This document shows, in pieces, positions 16,525 to 24,240 of a stretch of 64,000 nt of DNA (position 1 is the first letter of the stretch; each line of letters starts with the position of its first letter). The stretch spans positions 188,501-252,500 of the forward strand of contig NZ_AP026708.1 of the NCBI RefSeq assembly GCF_026000375.1, read 5' to 3'. A program made the translations under genes and the position numbers. This DNA comes from Pseudodesulfovibrio portus. Its GTDB lineage: Bacteria > Desulfobacterota > Desulfovibrionia > Desulfovibrionales > Desulfovibrionaceae. The notes below the pieces were generated by a model, which had not been told where the DNA came from, searched no databases, and saw only the letters and a program-made list of their open reading frames with translations.

Positions 16525-18621
16525 ATGGATTATTGCCCTGTAGAAACAGATCGAATTAGCGTTTTGCGATATCATGTACTCAAGAAGATCACCGAAAACC
16601 CACTTTCCTTTTTAAAGAGGATTTTGCCAAATGGGCGAATTGCCGGAGGCGGTGTGTTTCATGATAAAGAATTACGATTTCGTGTCTTTTTTGAGCATGG
16701 CAGGAATAGCCACGGAAACATCGGCAGGTGGGATCGAGACGATGATCTGTTCGCGCCATTCAGTGAGAGCGGCATCGGACAAGACTTCGGCCAGGATTTT
16801 ATTTCACTTTACGCAAAAGTGCGGGGGGCAAGCTTGTCTGGCGGGATGAGCGAGATGCAGGCAATAGAGGAACTGGCTGGGGACTATGCCGTTCCATGTG
16901 AGGCCCTGGATAATGAGGTCGTAGGTTGGAAACAGGTTGAGATTGATGATCTGGAAATTTCCAATTCAATCTACGACGTGAAGGGATATCATCAGCTAAG
17001 TCCGCAGGAGACTGAGTTGCGGAAGTACAGCTATTCAAACAAATTACATGAGATTTATAACCGTCCGAACGATTTTCATAGGGGAGCCCGCCGAATGTAT
17101 GATCGTGACGGAAAGCTCATGGGACTCATGTTTGTTGGCAATAATGGTCAAGCGGCCTTGAAAACGCGGTGGGTGAAAAAGCGAAATGGCAGAAATGGCG
17201 AGTGGCATTACTCGAATTTCGAGAAGAATCCATACCCATTCGACAAGACTCACCTGGCTGCTCAATCAAAGGGAAAGACCGTTTACGTAATCAGTGATCC
17301 GGTTTTGGCTGACCAATTTGAAAAGTGGCAAGGGGAGGGCATTACCGGCCTTAAAGGGGCTCTCCTTCAAACATGGTTCGGCGGGAAAGAGACCGTCGTT
17401 GATTTGGATTGGGAGGCCCTTAAGCACCACGCCCTACGGGTTGTTGTTCGTGAGACAAAGGAAGATCTTCTGCTCGCCCAGGCTATCCTTGAACAAGTAG
17501 TAGGGCAGCACGGTCTGAAGTCTATCTCGTTTTTCCGTTATGGGACCGAGGCTGTTTACACAGATTCCGTACTCTATTCATTTGATGATAGCCGAGCTTT
17601 CAACCTTGCCGATGATGCCTTCCTGTTCCAACTCACCAAAGAAGACATTTACGTCGGACTCGGCCTGGAAGAACGTGTCGAGGTTCCCGAAGGAGAGATC
17701 GATGAGCAGAGTGACTCCCTTGTGTGTATTGAGGGCGTGCTTGAACGCGAAATCGCAACCATGCTGTACGCCTACGATGGCGTGGGAAAAAGCATGATCG
17801 CGCTGAGCGTGGGCTATGCCCTTGCAAGCGGTGAAAACGTCTTCGGTGCGACGTGGAAGGTCCCTGTACGGCGAAGAGTTTTGTATGTCGATGGAGAGAA
17901 TCCCCAGAAGGTTCTAGATCGACGTGAAGCAGCTTTTCGTCGCTGCTATGACCTGGAGGAATCGTCACCGTATTTTCGGATGATGTCATCAAGCAAAGAA
18001 GGAAAGTCCTTCGATCTGACCGACAAGGAGTTTCGAGACAGGCTGTTGAGCGAGTTGTTCACACCATCTGGCAAGCGAAAAGTGGACGTACTGATTCTTG
18101 ACAACTGGAGTGCATTATACTCCGGTCAGGAGGAAAGAGCATGGCGAGAAGTTAATGAATTCCTGGCCGAATTGAAGCGTGCCAGAATAGCCATCCTGTT
18201 CGTGCATCACGCAGACGACGCCGGTCCGAGTAAACCAGATGGTTACCGTAAGAAGAATCGTTTTTTCGATAATCGATTTTGTGCGCTGAAAAGTGAAACG
18301 AAGTTCAAACGGTTTCACAACAAAGATCGTCTGACCTGGCTGAGTGTGAGCATCCATAACCCAAAAGCCAGAGGGGAGGCTGAGGATGGTGAGTTCACCT
18401 TGTGGATGTCGTTCGTCAAGAATCAGTCCGGTGAAGAGCGAGCCTTTTGGCTTGTAGATGCCGACGACCGAGCAAAGAGCATTTTTGAGCTTCGTGCGCT
18501 TGGGATGAGCTACGAAGACATTGGCAAAGACAAGAAGGTTGATTGCAGCAAAAACACTGCCAATGACAGCATCAAGGAAAACGGACACCCTGACCCAGGA
18601 AAGTGGGCAAAATCCAAATAA
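16525..18621 (+). CDS. Primase/RepA-like helicase (AAA_25) protein
   Basis: A 698-aa replication-type protein. The N-terminal part (to about 100) resembles the DnaG-like zinc-domain region without the Cys ligands (GRWDRDDDLFAPFSESGIG, DFISLYAKV). Residues 240-350 could be a Toprim-like domain (KTVYVISDPVLADQFEKW). The C-terminal part is a RecA-like hexameric helicase of the RSF1010 RepA/AAA_25 type: Walker A YDGVGKSM near 422, Walker B VDVLILDN near 530, then ILFVHHADDAG. It probably primes and unwinds the excised element. ATG 16525 has AAGGA 7 nt ahead; ATG 16504 overlaps int. Composition is AT-richer than the backbone. Confidence 0.78.
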   Translation: MDYCPVETDRISVLRYHVLKKITENPLSFLKRILPNGRIAGGGVFHDKELRFRVFFEHGRNSHGNIGRWDRDDDLFAPFSESGIGQDFGQDFISLYAKVRGASLSGGMSEMQAIEELAGDYAVPCEALDNEVVGWKQVEIDDLEISNSIYDVKGYHQLSPQETELRKYSYSNKLHEIYNRPNDFHRGARRMYDRDGKLMGLMFVGNNGQAALKTRWVKKRNGRNGEWHYSNFEKNPYPFDKTHLAAQSKGKTVYVISDPVLADQFEKWQGEGITGLKGALLQTWFGGKETVVDLDWEALKHHALRVVVRETKEDLLLAQAILEQVVGQHGLKSISFFRYGTEAVYTDSVLYSFDDSRAFNLADDAFLFQLTKEDIYVGLGLEERVEVPEGEIDEQSDSLVCIEGVLEREIATMLYAYDGVGKSMIALSVGYALASGENVFGATWKVPVRRRVLYVDGENPQKVLDRREAAFRRCYDLEESSPYFRMMSSSKEGKSFDLTDKEFRDRLLSELFTPSGKRKVDVLILDNWSALYSGQEERAWREVNEFLAELKRARIAILFVHHADDAGPSKPDGYRKKNRFFDNRFCALKSETKFKRFHNKDRLTWLSVSIHNPKARGEAEDGEFTLWMSFVKNQSGEERAFWLVDADDRAKSIFELRALGMSYEDIGKDKKVDCSKNTANDSIKENGHPDPGKWAKSK

Positions 18622-19076
18622 TCAAGCAAGTTAAATTGCCATCCCAATCCGTCCCAGCGAGTGAACCGAAAAACGCCTGTTTCTGGGGCGGCTCTTTATT
18701 TTTTACTTTTATATTAGCTAGTTAGTTTTATGTTTTTCATCCCAGTCTTCCCCTCGGTACAGCCCTATGGTCAGGCTGTTAACGTGGGTCTAGATTTCCG
18801 CTTAACACATTGATATTATGTTTAAAATATTAAGAATTGGGATACTGGGATGGAGGGCGCTCAAAAATAGCGGATATTGAGATATTCAATGATTTATGTA
18901 TGTTGTTATGACAAAGAGGCGGGAGTGCCAAGGGGGTAGGCCATCAAGACTGGCTATCGCCCTTGCAAAAGCTGCAAACTTTGCATCGAAGGCTGTGTCC
19001 ATGCAAGGGCAAAATCCGGGCTTTCAGCGTCCATTTTTCTCCGGTTTAAGGGGGCTAAAATCGGCGATTGCTTTCG
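18622..19076. other. 455-bp gene-free stretch with nested inverted repeats
   Basis: No convincing gene. The first 100 bp are AT-rich and contain a weak GC hairpin followed by TTTATTTTTTA that could terminate the primase-helicase transcript. Further on, GCCCTTGCA (18959-18967) and TGCAAGGGC (19002-19010) form a 9-bp perfect inverted repeat, which encloses a second one (TGCAAA at 18964-18969, TTTGCA at 18980-18985). This could be a structured RNA, an operator or part of a replication origin. A 76-codon plus-strand reading frame here looks random. Confidence 0.5.
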
Positions 19077-19337
19077 TCACCTTTTCTGGCGTCGAAGTCG
19101 ATCTGAATCGAGGCCCATGGACTTGAGCAGCATATCTGCGTGTGCTTCATCCCAGAGTTCATCGATGATCTCGTCCGGGGCAAGCTGTAGGGTCTTTTCA
19201 AATTCCTGACGCGAGATGCCTGCGCTTTTCCATGGCTTGCTGGCTAGGTACTGTTGCCGGGAGATGCGCAGCTTCGCCCAAGGTTTGTCGGTTTGAAACT
19301 TTGTTGCCAGACTGCTTCTGTTTTTCATGACCAGCAT
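19077..19337 (-). CDS. Small hypothetical protein with a duplicated KPW-ISRQ motif
   Basis: An 86-aa protein of unknown function. Two consecutive units share a pattern: KPWAKLRISRQQYL (about 19-32) and KPWKSAGISRQEFE (about 39-52). Similar PW-x-GISR motifs occur in small phage and plasmid proteins, where they look like short helix-turn-helix recognition elements. The rest is acidic (APDEIIDELWDEAHAD) with a basic tail. ATG 19337 has AGGAT 4-5 nt ahead. The internal repeat argues that it is a real gene. It may be the last gene of a minus-strand group starting at 20563. Confidence 0.55.
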   Translation of the reverse strand: MLVMKNRSSLATKFQTDKPWAKLRISRQQYLASKPWKSAGISRQEFEKTLQLAPDEIIDELWDEAHADMLLKSMGLDSDRLRRQKR

Positions 19338-19434
19338 ATTAATCCTATTTGGGAATCATGAGCAAGAGCAAGGACATGGCGACAGCCTGTGGGGCTCCTC
19401 CTAAGAATTAGCCATCGCCATGCCCAGGTTGGTG

Positions 19435-19827
19435 TTAATGGAAGCTCGAAGCTTGAGGAACAGGCTCAAACTGTAATGCAGCATATCCCCGAGGGTTGTC
19501 GATGACCGTAATTCTGGTCAACTGATTTTCTAGAGGGATGTTGCGAGAGTTGAGCAGCTTCAGATAGGGCTTGAAAGCATGCTGCACTGCCCCATCATGG
19601 ATGGTCAGCCTGTAGAGCACGTTGTCCAACTCAAGGTCGAGATCGTACGCTAGAGTCCAGCCATGAGGAAGCTGCCTTTCGTCATAACAGATCCGTTCCC
19701 CTACCAGTCCATTGGGGGTCCATTGTAGAAATCGCTTACCGGCAAGGATAATACGAGATTCGATGATTGGTCCGATAGTTTTGTTGGCGAAGGTGAATTC
19801 CCCATTACGAATATTCAAGTATCTCAT
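19435..19827 (-). CDS. Hypothetical protein, 130 aa
   Basis: Not recognised. The sequence is beta-rich and soluble (RNGEFTFANKTIGPIIESRIILAG, WTLAYDLDLELDNVLYRLTIHDG), without Cys clusters, signal peptide or membrane segment. No strong ribosome binding site is visible ahead of ATG 19827. It lies between the KPW-ISRQ protein and the YagK/YfjJ-type gene on the same strand and is AT-rich like the rest of the left half of the island. Confidence 0.6.
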   Translation of the reverse strand: MRYLNIRNGEFTFANKTIGPIIESRIILAGKRFLQWTPNGLVGERICYDERQLPHGWTLAYDLDLELDNVLYRLTIHDGAVQHAFKPYLKLLNSRNIPLENQLTRITVIDNPRGYAALQFEPVPQASSFH

Positions 19828-19849
19828 TTTTATCTCAACAGGTTAAAGG

Positions 19850-19888
19850 AAAATGAAAGGCCATGAGTGATGTTTCACACCCATGGCC
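19850..19888 (-). terminator. Probable terminator downstream of the YagK/YfjJ-type gene
   Basis: GGCCATG (19859-19865) pairs with CATGGCC (19882-19888), with an inner GTG/CAC pairing. On the minus strand the hairpin is followed by TTTCATTTTCC. It lies about 100 bp after the stop at 19985 and just before the 130-aa gene. Confidence 0.55.
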
Positions 19889-19984
19889 TATCTGCCGTCA
19901 GTCATACAATTTCTCTTGTGTTTTTCTGTCTATATTATAGGGGGTAACAATAGAGGATAAAAGAGCTTTTTAGACTTTTAGCCG

Positions 19985-20563
19985 TCACTTTTTCTTCACT
20001 CTCGTTCCACCGTGTTCATGTTGTCCTTTCGGAGAGTTGCCCCTGTCTCGGTCTTTGGCCAAGTAGCTGGTACGGTAGATCCAGTCGCCCTTGACCTGCT
20101 CAAAGTTGGGGTCATCCTTTCTCATCCGATATCCGGTCTTGCAGATGTGGATACGGGCATTGTCTTCACCAACCTGTCGCTTCCAGTTTTCTTCCAGTTT
20201 ATTTTTGATTCGTTCTGGGGCCATGATCTTGTTCCCATCCACCATGACCGCGACATGACCATGGGGGAGGCATTTGTCATTTTCTTCCAGTCTCCAACTG
20301 AAGCTGGTATCAGTTTCATGCCTTTTGAAGTATTTTCTGGTTGCAGCGATAGTGTCAGAAATATCCTTGTTCTTCCTGTCCCGGTCCGGCATCTGTCGAT
20401 ACCCTAGATCAATCCTGAAACAGAAGACTTTGTTGTGGCGTTTGGTCATGTCTTCTGTCCGTTCGATGTGGCGATCAAGGATCTCAGTATCACAACCTTG
20501 TTTTGCTTCTTCGTCAGTCATGATGGGGTAGCCGTTGTAATTTTCGTCGTAAGTGATTGGCAT
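19985..20563 (-). CDS. YagK/YfjJ-type (inovirus Gp2-like) protein
   Basis: A 192-aa protein resembling the YagK/YfjJ C-terminal domain, a family shared with inovirus Gp2 and common in phage satellites and integrated elements. Visible features are KVFCFRIDLGYRQ near residue 46, FSWRLEENDKCLPHGHVAVMVDG near 95-117 with a HGH pair resembling an HUH-endonuclease motif, a central KNKLEENWKRQVG, and WIYRTSYLAKDRDRG near 165-180 with candidate nucleophile Tyr residues. By analogy it could nick DNA to start rolling-circle replication, but that is inference. GGAG precedes ATG 20563. Two palindromes lie just upstream. Confidence 0.68.
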   Translation of the reverse strand: MPITYDENYNGYPIMTDEEAKQGCDTEILDRHIERTEDMTKRHNKVFCFRIDLGYRQMPDRDRKNKDISDTIAATRKYFKRHETDTSFSWRLEENDKCLPHGHVAVMVDGNKIMAPERIKNKLEENWKRQVGEDNARIHICKTGYRMRKDDPNFEQVKGDWIYRTSYLAKDRDRGNSPKGQHEHGGTRVKKK

Positions 20564-20904
20564 GATAGTTCTCCTGCCTGTTAAATGTTTAACCTGTATG
20601 ATTGTTTTCGAATGTTAAGTTTAACATTTGTGTGAGTATGGGAAGTGTTTTATGGTATTTATTAATCATATTAATAAGATACAATTACCAAGCCTAGTAA
20701 AAGTGAGGAGGGTGGGACGAACTGTAGCCCTGAAAAAGAAGGGATTGGGAAGGTGTATGTTCGCTATATGATAGTGACCGATTTGTTTAATAAATTTAAT
20801 AATCTTAGTTGGATGTCTTAAAATGTGTATCGTACATACAAATTACCATACGTTCGTTGCGCGGAGAGCTTGCTCGTAATGCTTTTTGTATATACGATAG
20901 TTCC
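20564..20904. other. 341-bp divergent control region with two palindromes
   Basis: AT-rich region between two divergent genes. GTTAAATGTTTAAC (20580-20593) is a perfect 6-bp-arm palindrome, and AATGTTAAGTTTAACATT (20611-20628) a perfect 8-bp-arm palindrome with a 2-nt spacer. Both lie 17-65 bp ahead of the YagK/YfjJ-type gene and look like operator sites. No other gene is seen. Confidence 0.55.
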
Positions 20905-21306
20905 ATGTCACCAAAAAACCTTATAGTTCATGAATCCGATCCAGAGGAGCAGGCTGCGAAGTTCGCCAAGAAGGCTCTTGAGGCGTTGACGTTCAAAAAA
21001 AACCAAAAAGCCCCTCTTTCCATCCGCCTGGATACCGATGTGCTTGAATACCTAAAGTTGATGACGAACGGGAAGTACCAACCAGCGATCAACACGATCT
21101 TGCGAGTTTATATGGAGTATCCACTGGACAGGCTGGCTGAGGCCTTGGGGGAAGACACTCATCCTTTACAGCATTCAAAAAAACCGACAAGCATCCGACT
21201 AGATGAAGACGTGCTCAGCTGGTTTAAAAATGGTGGAGATGGCTACCAGACTCGCATCAATCAGGTTCTGCGGGCCTTCATAGTGTTCTCAAAGGCGGAT
21301 GGGTAG
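20905..21306 (+). CDS. Tandem BrnA-like ribbon-helix-helix protein
   Basis: A 133-aa protein with two copies of the BrnA antitoxin-type DNA-binding unit: KAPLSIRLDTDVLEYLKLMTNG and following helix (about residues 34-68), and KKPTSIRLDEDVLSWFK followed by GYQTRINQVLRAFI (about 93-128). The second copy matches the BrnA consensus closely; the first has diverged. Ribbon-helix-helix proteins normally work as dimers, so one chain may form its own two-fold unit. No BrnT toxin lies beside it, so it is more likely an element regulator, possibly of the nearby palindromes. ATG 20905 has no clear ribosome binding site; a TTG 32 codons upstream is possible. Confidence 0.7.
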   Translation: MSPKNLIVHESDPEEQAAKFAKKALEALTFKKNQKAPLSIRLDTDVLEYLKLMTNGKYQPAINTILRVYMEYPLDRLAEALGEDTHPLQHSKKPTSIRLDEDVLSWFKNGGDGYQTRINQVLRAFIVFSKADG

Positions 21307-21573
21307 GGCATTGGCTTAGTACGCCCAAATACGATGTAGAAGGTCAATTGCTTGTTACTGCAAATATGAGTAAATCAGTTTGAAGTCTTCAAAGCTCATT
21401 GGAATCTTCATCAAATTTGATTTCCCGTTAAATTTGACGGGTGTCCTCTGGCTGGTGCGGTAGTCACAGAAGATTGTAGAGAACGTTGAGCTGAAACTAG
21501 ATATTCAATGGCGACAGAATTAACGATCATCTCTTGAGCCTGATAGGAAAACGAGCAGCAAGGAATGAATGAA

Positions 21574-24231
21574 ATGTCAAAGAGCTACACCAAAGCCCAA
21601 TTTTGGAAATGTGCTATGCAGGTTAACCCCGTTGGCTACATCAGCTACCGGGGGGATGATCATGGCATGACGCAGGATGACTATAATCAGGCACTCCTGA
21701 AGTATGCTCAGGAACAGAACATAAAAGTCCTAGGCTTGGCTGATCATGGCAATGTCGATGGTGTGGATGCTATTCGCACCCTCATGAATGACCATGAAAT
21801 CTTAGTCTTTCCCGGATTTGAGATTGCTTCCAGCGAAAAAGTGCATTTTGTTTGTCTGTACCCGGAGGAAACCACAACAGTCGAACTGCATAGATATTTA
21901 GGCGACTTAAAGCTTCTTGACCCTGAAGATGGGATTCGCCCATCGCGGCTTAGCGGCGAGCAACTATTGCGAGTTGTAGACGACCACGGAGGGCTAGTCT
22001 ACGCGGCTCACTGCATAGACGATAGTGGCTTATTGCAAAAAAGGTTAAGTCACATCTGGCAAAATCCATTGCTTAAAGCCGCTCAGATTCCATCTACGAT
22101 CGAAGCTCTTAAAGGCATTGATGGTGATTTTTATCGGAGAGTGATCCTCAATAAAGATCCAGCCTACCAACGGGAAAGCCCTGTTGCTGTAATTAACGCC
22201 AAGGATGTTGCCATGCCTGAAGACTTGGCCAACCCCAAAGCCTCTTGTTTGATCAAGATGACCAATCCCAGTTTCGAGGCGTTTAAATTAGCCTTTCAAG
22301 ACCCTGAATCCCGTGTCCGTCTCAATAGCGACATTTCAGAATCCTACTACTCAAGACTTGAACGGTTGCGGGTTACGGGTGGGTACCTTGATGGCTTAGA
22401 TATTGGTTTTTCTGAGCATCTCAATGCCATTATTGGTGGTCGCGGCACAGGAAAATCAACTTTGTTGGAATGCATACGATACGTGCTTGATTTGCGTCCC
22501 ATCGGAAAGAATGCTCAGAAGCAGCATGATGAGATCATTAAAGAAAATTTCGGAAAATCAAAAGCAAGGGTAGAGTTGGCCATTCGCTCCTCAAAGATGA
22601 ATGGCAGACGATTCACGCTGTCCCGCCGATACGGGGAAAGCACCAGTATTCAGGATGAACAGGGGCAACCCTCAAGCTTTACCCCCAGAGATTTGTTGCC
22701 GGAAGTTGAAATCTTCGGCCAAAATGAGATTTATGAAATTGCCCAAGACCCGGTCGGGCAAGGCCAGTTGCTTGAGCGTTTCTTGGAATCGGGGCAGTCA
22801 GATGCCGAACGAGCCATTCAAGAAGCCATCACAAAGCTGTCAGAAAACCGTGTAAAAGTTGTCGATGCATTAAAGGGAGTCTCGGAAATCGAAGATGAAG
22901 TTGCTCGTCTTCCCAAGCTCGAAGAACAGCTTGAACAGTTCAACAGTTTGGGGATTGGCGAAAAGCTGAAGATCATTCCTCACCTTGAACAGGCAAAGAG
23001 AATTATCAAGCGTACGAATGAGCAAGAAGGGCCAAGCCTTGAAAGAAGTGTTAACGCTGTTCGCGACAATCTGCCCGACACAATATTTTTGAGCGATACA
23101 GCTATTGAAAAACTCCCTGGGGTGGAAATTTTCAAAAAAATTCGCGCAGAATTGGATTCTATGCGAAATGAAACTGAGGCTTTGCTCCAGGAATGGCAAA
23201 AGAAATACGACGGTCGTGCCCGCCAAATCGAAATCCTTTCAAGTCAACTTCTTGAGGTTGTAAAAAATGAAGAAGAAGTCTTAGAGAAAAACTTCAAAGC
23301 ACTTCCCTCTTGTGAAGGGAAAACAGGACAGCAAGTAGGTGAGGAGTATCAGCGATTGATGCGAGATATAGAAAAGATTCGTCCCCAAAAGGCGATGATT
23401 GCATCTCGCGAACAGTTCCATGCCTCGCTTCTTAAACGACGAAAGGCTATTTTGCAGGACCTTTCCATTCAACGTTCAGAGAGATCGGCGTATTTTGAAC
23501 GAAGTCTCAAGAAACTGAATAAACGACTTGCAGGGAAACTTCGTCTACAGGTTCAGACCGAGGCTGACAGACAACCCGTCGTGAATTTCCTTTTAAATTG
23601 TAAACTGGAAGGCGTTGGAGAAAAACGTTTGGCCTGGATCAATGAAAATGATGATTTTTCACCAGTACGGTTGGCTGAACTTATTCGGCTTGGAGCGGAT
23701 TCGTTGCGAGAAGCGAATTGGGGGATAACTCCAACAGTAGCTGATGCTCTGGTGAAATTATCCCCTGCTCAAGCCTTGCAACTGGAGGAAATTGAGCAGC
23801 CAGACATGATTATCATTGAACTTAATACAGCTCATGAGGGGGCGGAAAAGTTCCGTATACTTAACAGGTTGTCAACGGGGCAGCAATGCACAGCAATTTT
23901 GCACTTGCTTCTTTTAGAGAATAAAGACCCGTTACTGATGGACCAGCCAGAGGATAATCTAGACAATGCCTTTATCGCTGACCGTATTGTGACTGAATTG
24001 CGACGTGCTAAAATTGCAAGGCAATTTATCTTTGCTACACACAACGCAAATATCCCCGTCTTTGGTGATGCGGAATGGATTGGAGTGTTTGAGGCGTCAG
24101 ACAACCAAGCTATCATGCGAAACGAAGCACAAGGTGCGATTGACGTACCGCATGTACGAGACCAAGCCGCAGCAATCCTCGAAGGGGGTAAGGCTGCATT
24201 CAACCAGCGCAGACTTAAGTATGGGTACTAA
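21574..24231 (+). CDS. PHP-SMC ATPase, TrlF/Ppl-like (candidate defence protein)
   Basis: An 885-aa fusion of an N-terminal PHP phosphoesterase domain (about 10-240) and an SMC/ABC-type ATPase. The PHP domain keeps LGLADHGN (D57, H58), FPGFEI (E83), VHFVCLY (H91) and VYAAHC, but the first HxH is QVN (16-18) and the final SDAH region reads INAKD, so catalysis may be lost or altered. The ATPase has Walker A GGRGTGKST near 288-296, a long coiled-coil middle (about 400-690), signature LSTGQQ near 767, Walker B LLMDQPEDN near 788, and FATHNANIP. PHP-ATPase proteins of this build include the Ppl defence protein. ATG 21574 has AAGGA 9 nt ahead; ATG 21565 abuts it. The next gene starts 9 bp after the stop. 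Confidence 0.82.
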   Translation: MSKSYTKAQFWKCAMQVNPVGYISYRGDDHGMTQDDYNQALLKYAQEQNIKVLGLADHGNVDGVDAIRTLMNDHEILVFPGFEIASSEKVHFVCLYPEETTTVELHRYLGDLKLLDPEDGIRPSRLSGEQLLRVVDDHGGLVYAAHCIDDSGLLQKRLSHIWQNPLLKAAQIPSTIEALKGIDGDFYRRVILNKDPAYQRESPVAVINAKDVAMPEDLANPKASCLIKMTNPSFEAFKLAFQDPESRVRLNSDISESYYSRLERLRVTGGYLDGLDIGFSEHLNAIIGGRGTGKSTLLECIRYVLDLRPIGKNAQKQHDEIIKENFGKSKARVELAIRSSKMNGRRFTLSRRYGESTSIQDEQGQPSSFTPRDLLPEVEIFGQNEIYEIAQDPVGQGQLLERFLESGQSDAERAIQEAITKLSENRVKVVDALKGVSEIEDEVARLPKLEEQLEQFNSLGIGEKLKIIPHLEQAKRIIKRTNEQEGPSLERSVNAVRDNLPDTIFLSDTAIEKLPGVEIFKKIRAELDSMRNETEALLQEWQKKYDGRARQIEILSSQLLEVVKNEEEVLEKNFKALPSCEGKTGQQVGEEYQRLMRDIEKIRPQKAMIASREQFHASLLKRRKAILQDLSIQRSERSAYFERSLKKLNKRLAGKLRLQVQTEADRQPVVNFLLNCKLEGVGEKRLAWINENDDFSPVRLAELIRLGADSLREANWGITPTVADALVKLSPAQALQLEEIEQPDMIIIELNTAHEGAEKFRILNRLSTGQQCTAILHLLLLENKDPLLMDQPEDNLDNAFIADRIVTELRRAKIARQFIFATHNANIPVFGDAEWIGVFEASDNQAIMRNEAQGAIDVPHVRDQAAAILEGGKAAFNQRRLKYGY

Positions 24232-24240
24232 GGTGACTTC

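Noticed and set aside
18896-19126. 76-codon plus-strand frame in the gene-free island stretch
   Set aside because: No ribosome binding site, no motif, and it runs into the inverted repeats and the start of the minus-strand gene end.
20905-21306. BrnT-BrnA toxin-antitoxin pair
   Set aside because: No BrnT-like frame is found within 1 kb on either strand; only the BrnA-like units are present.
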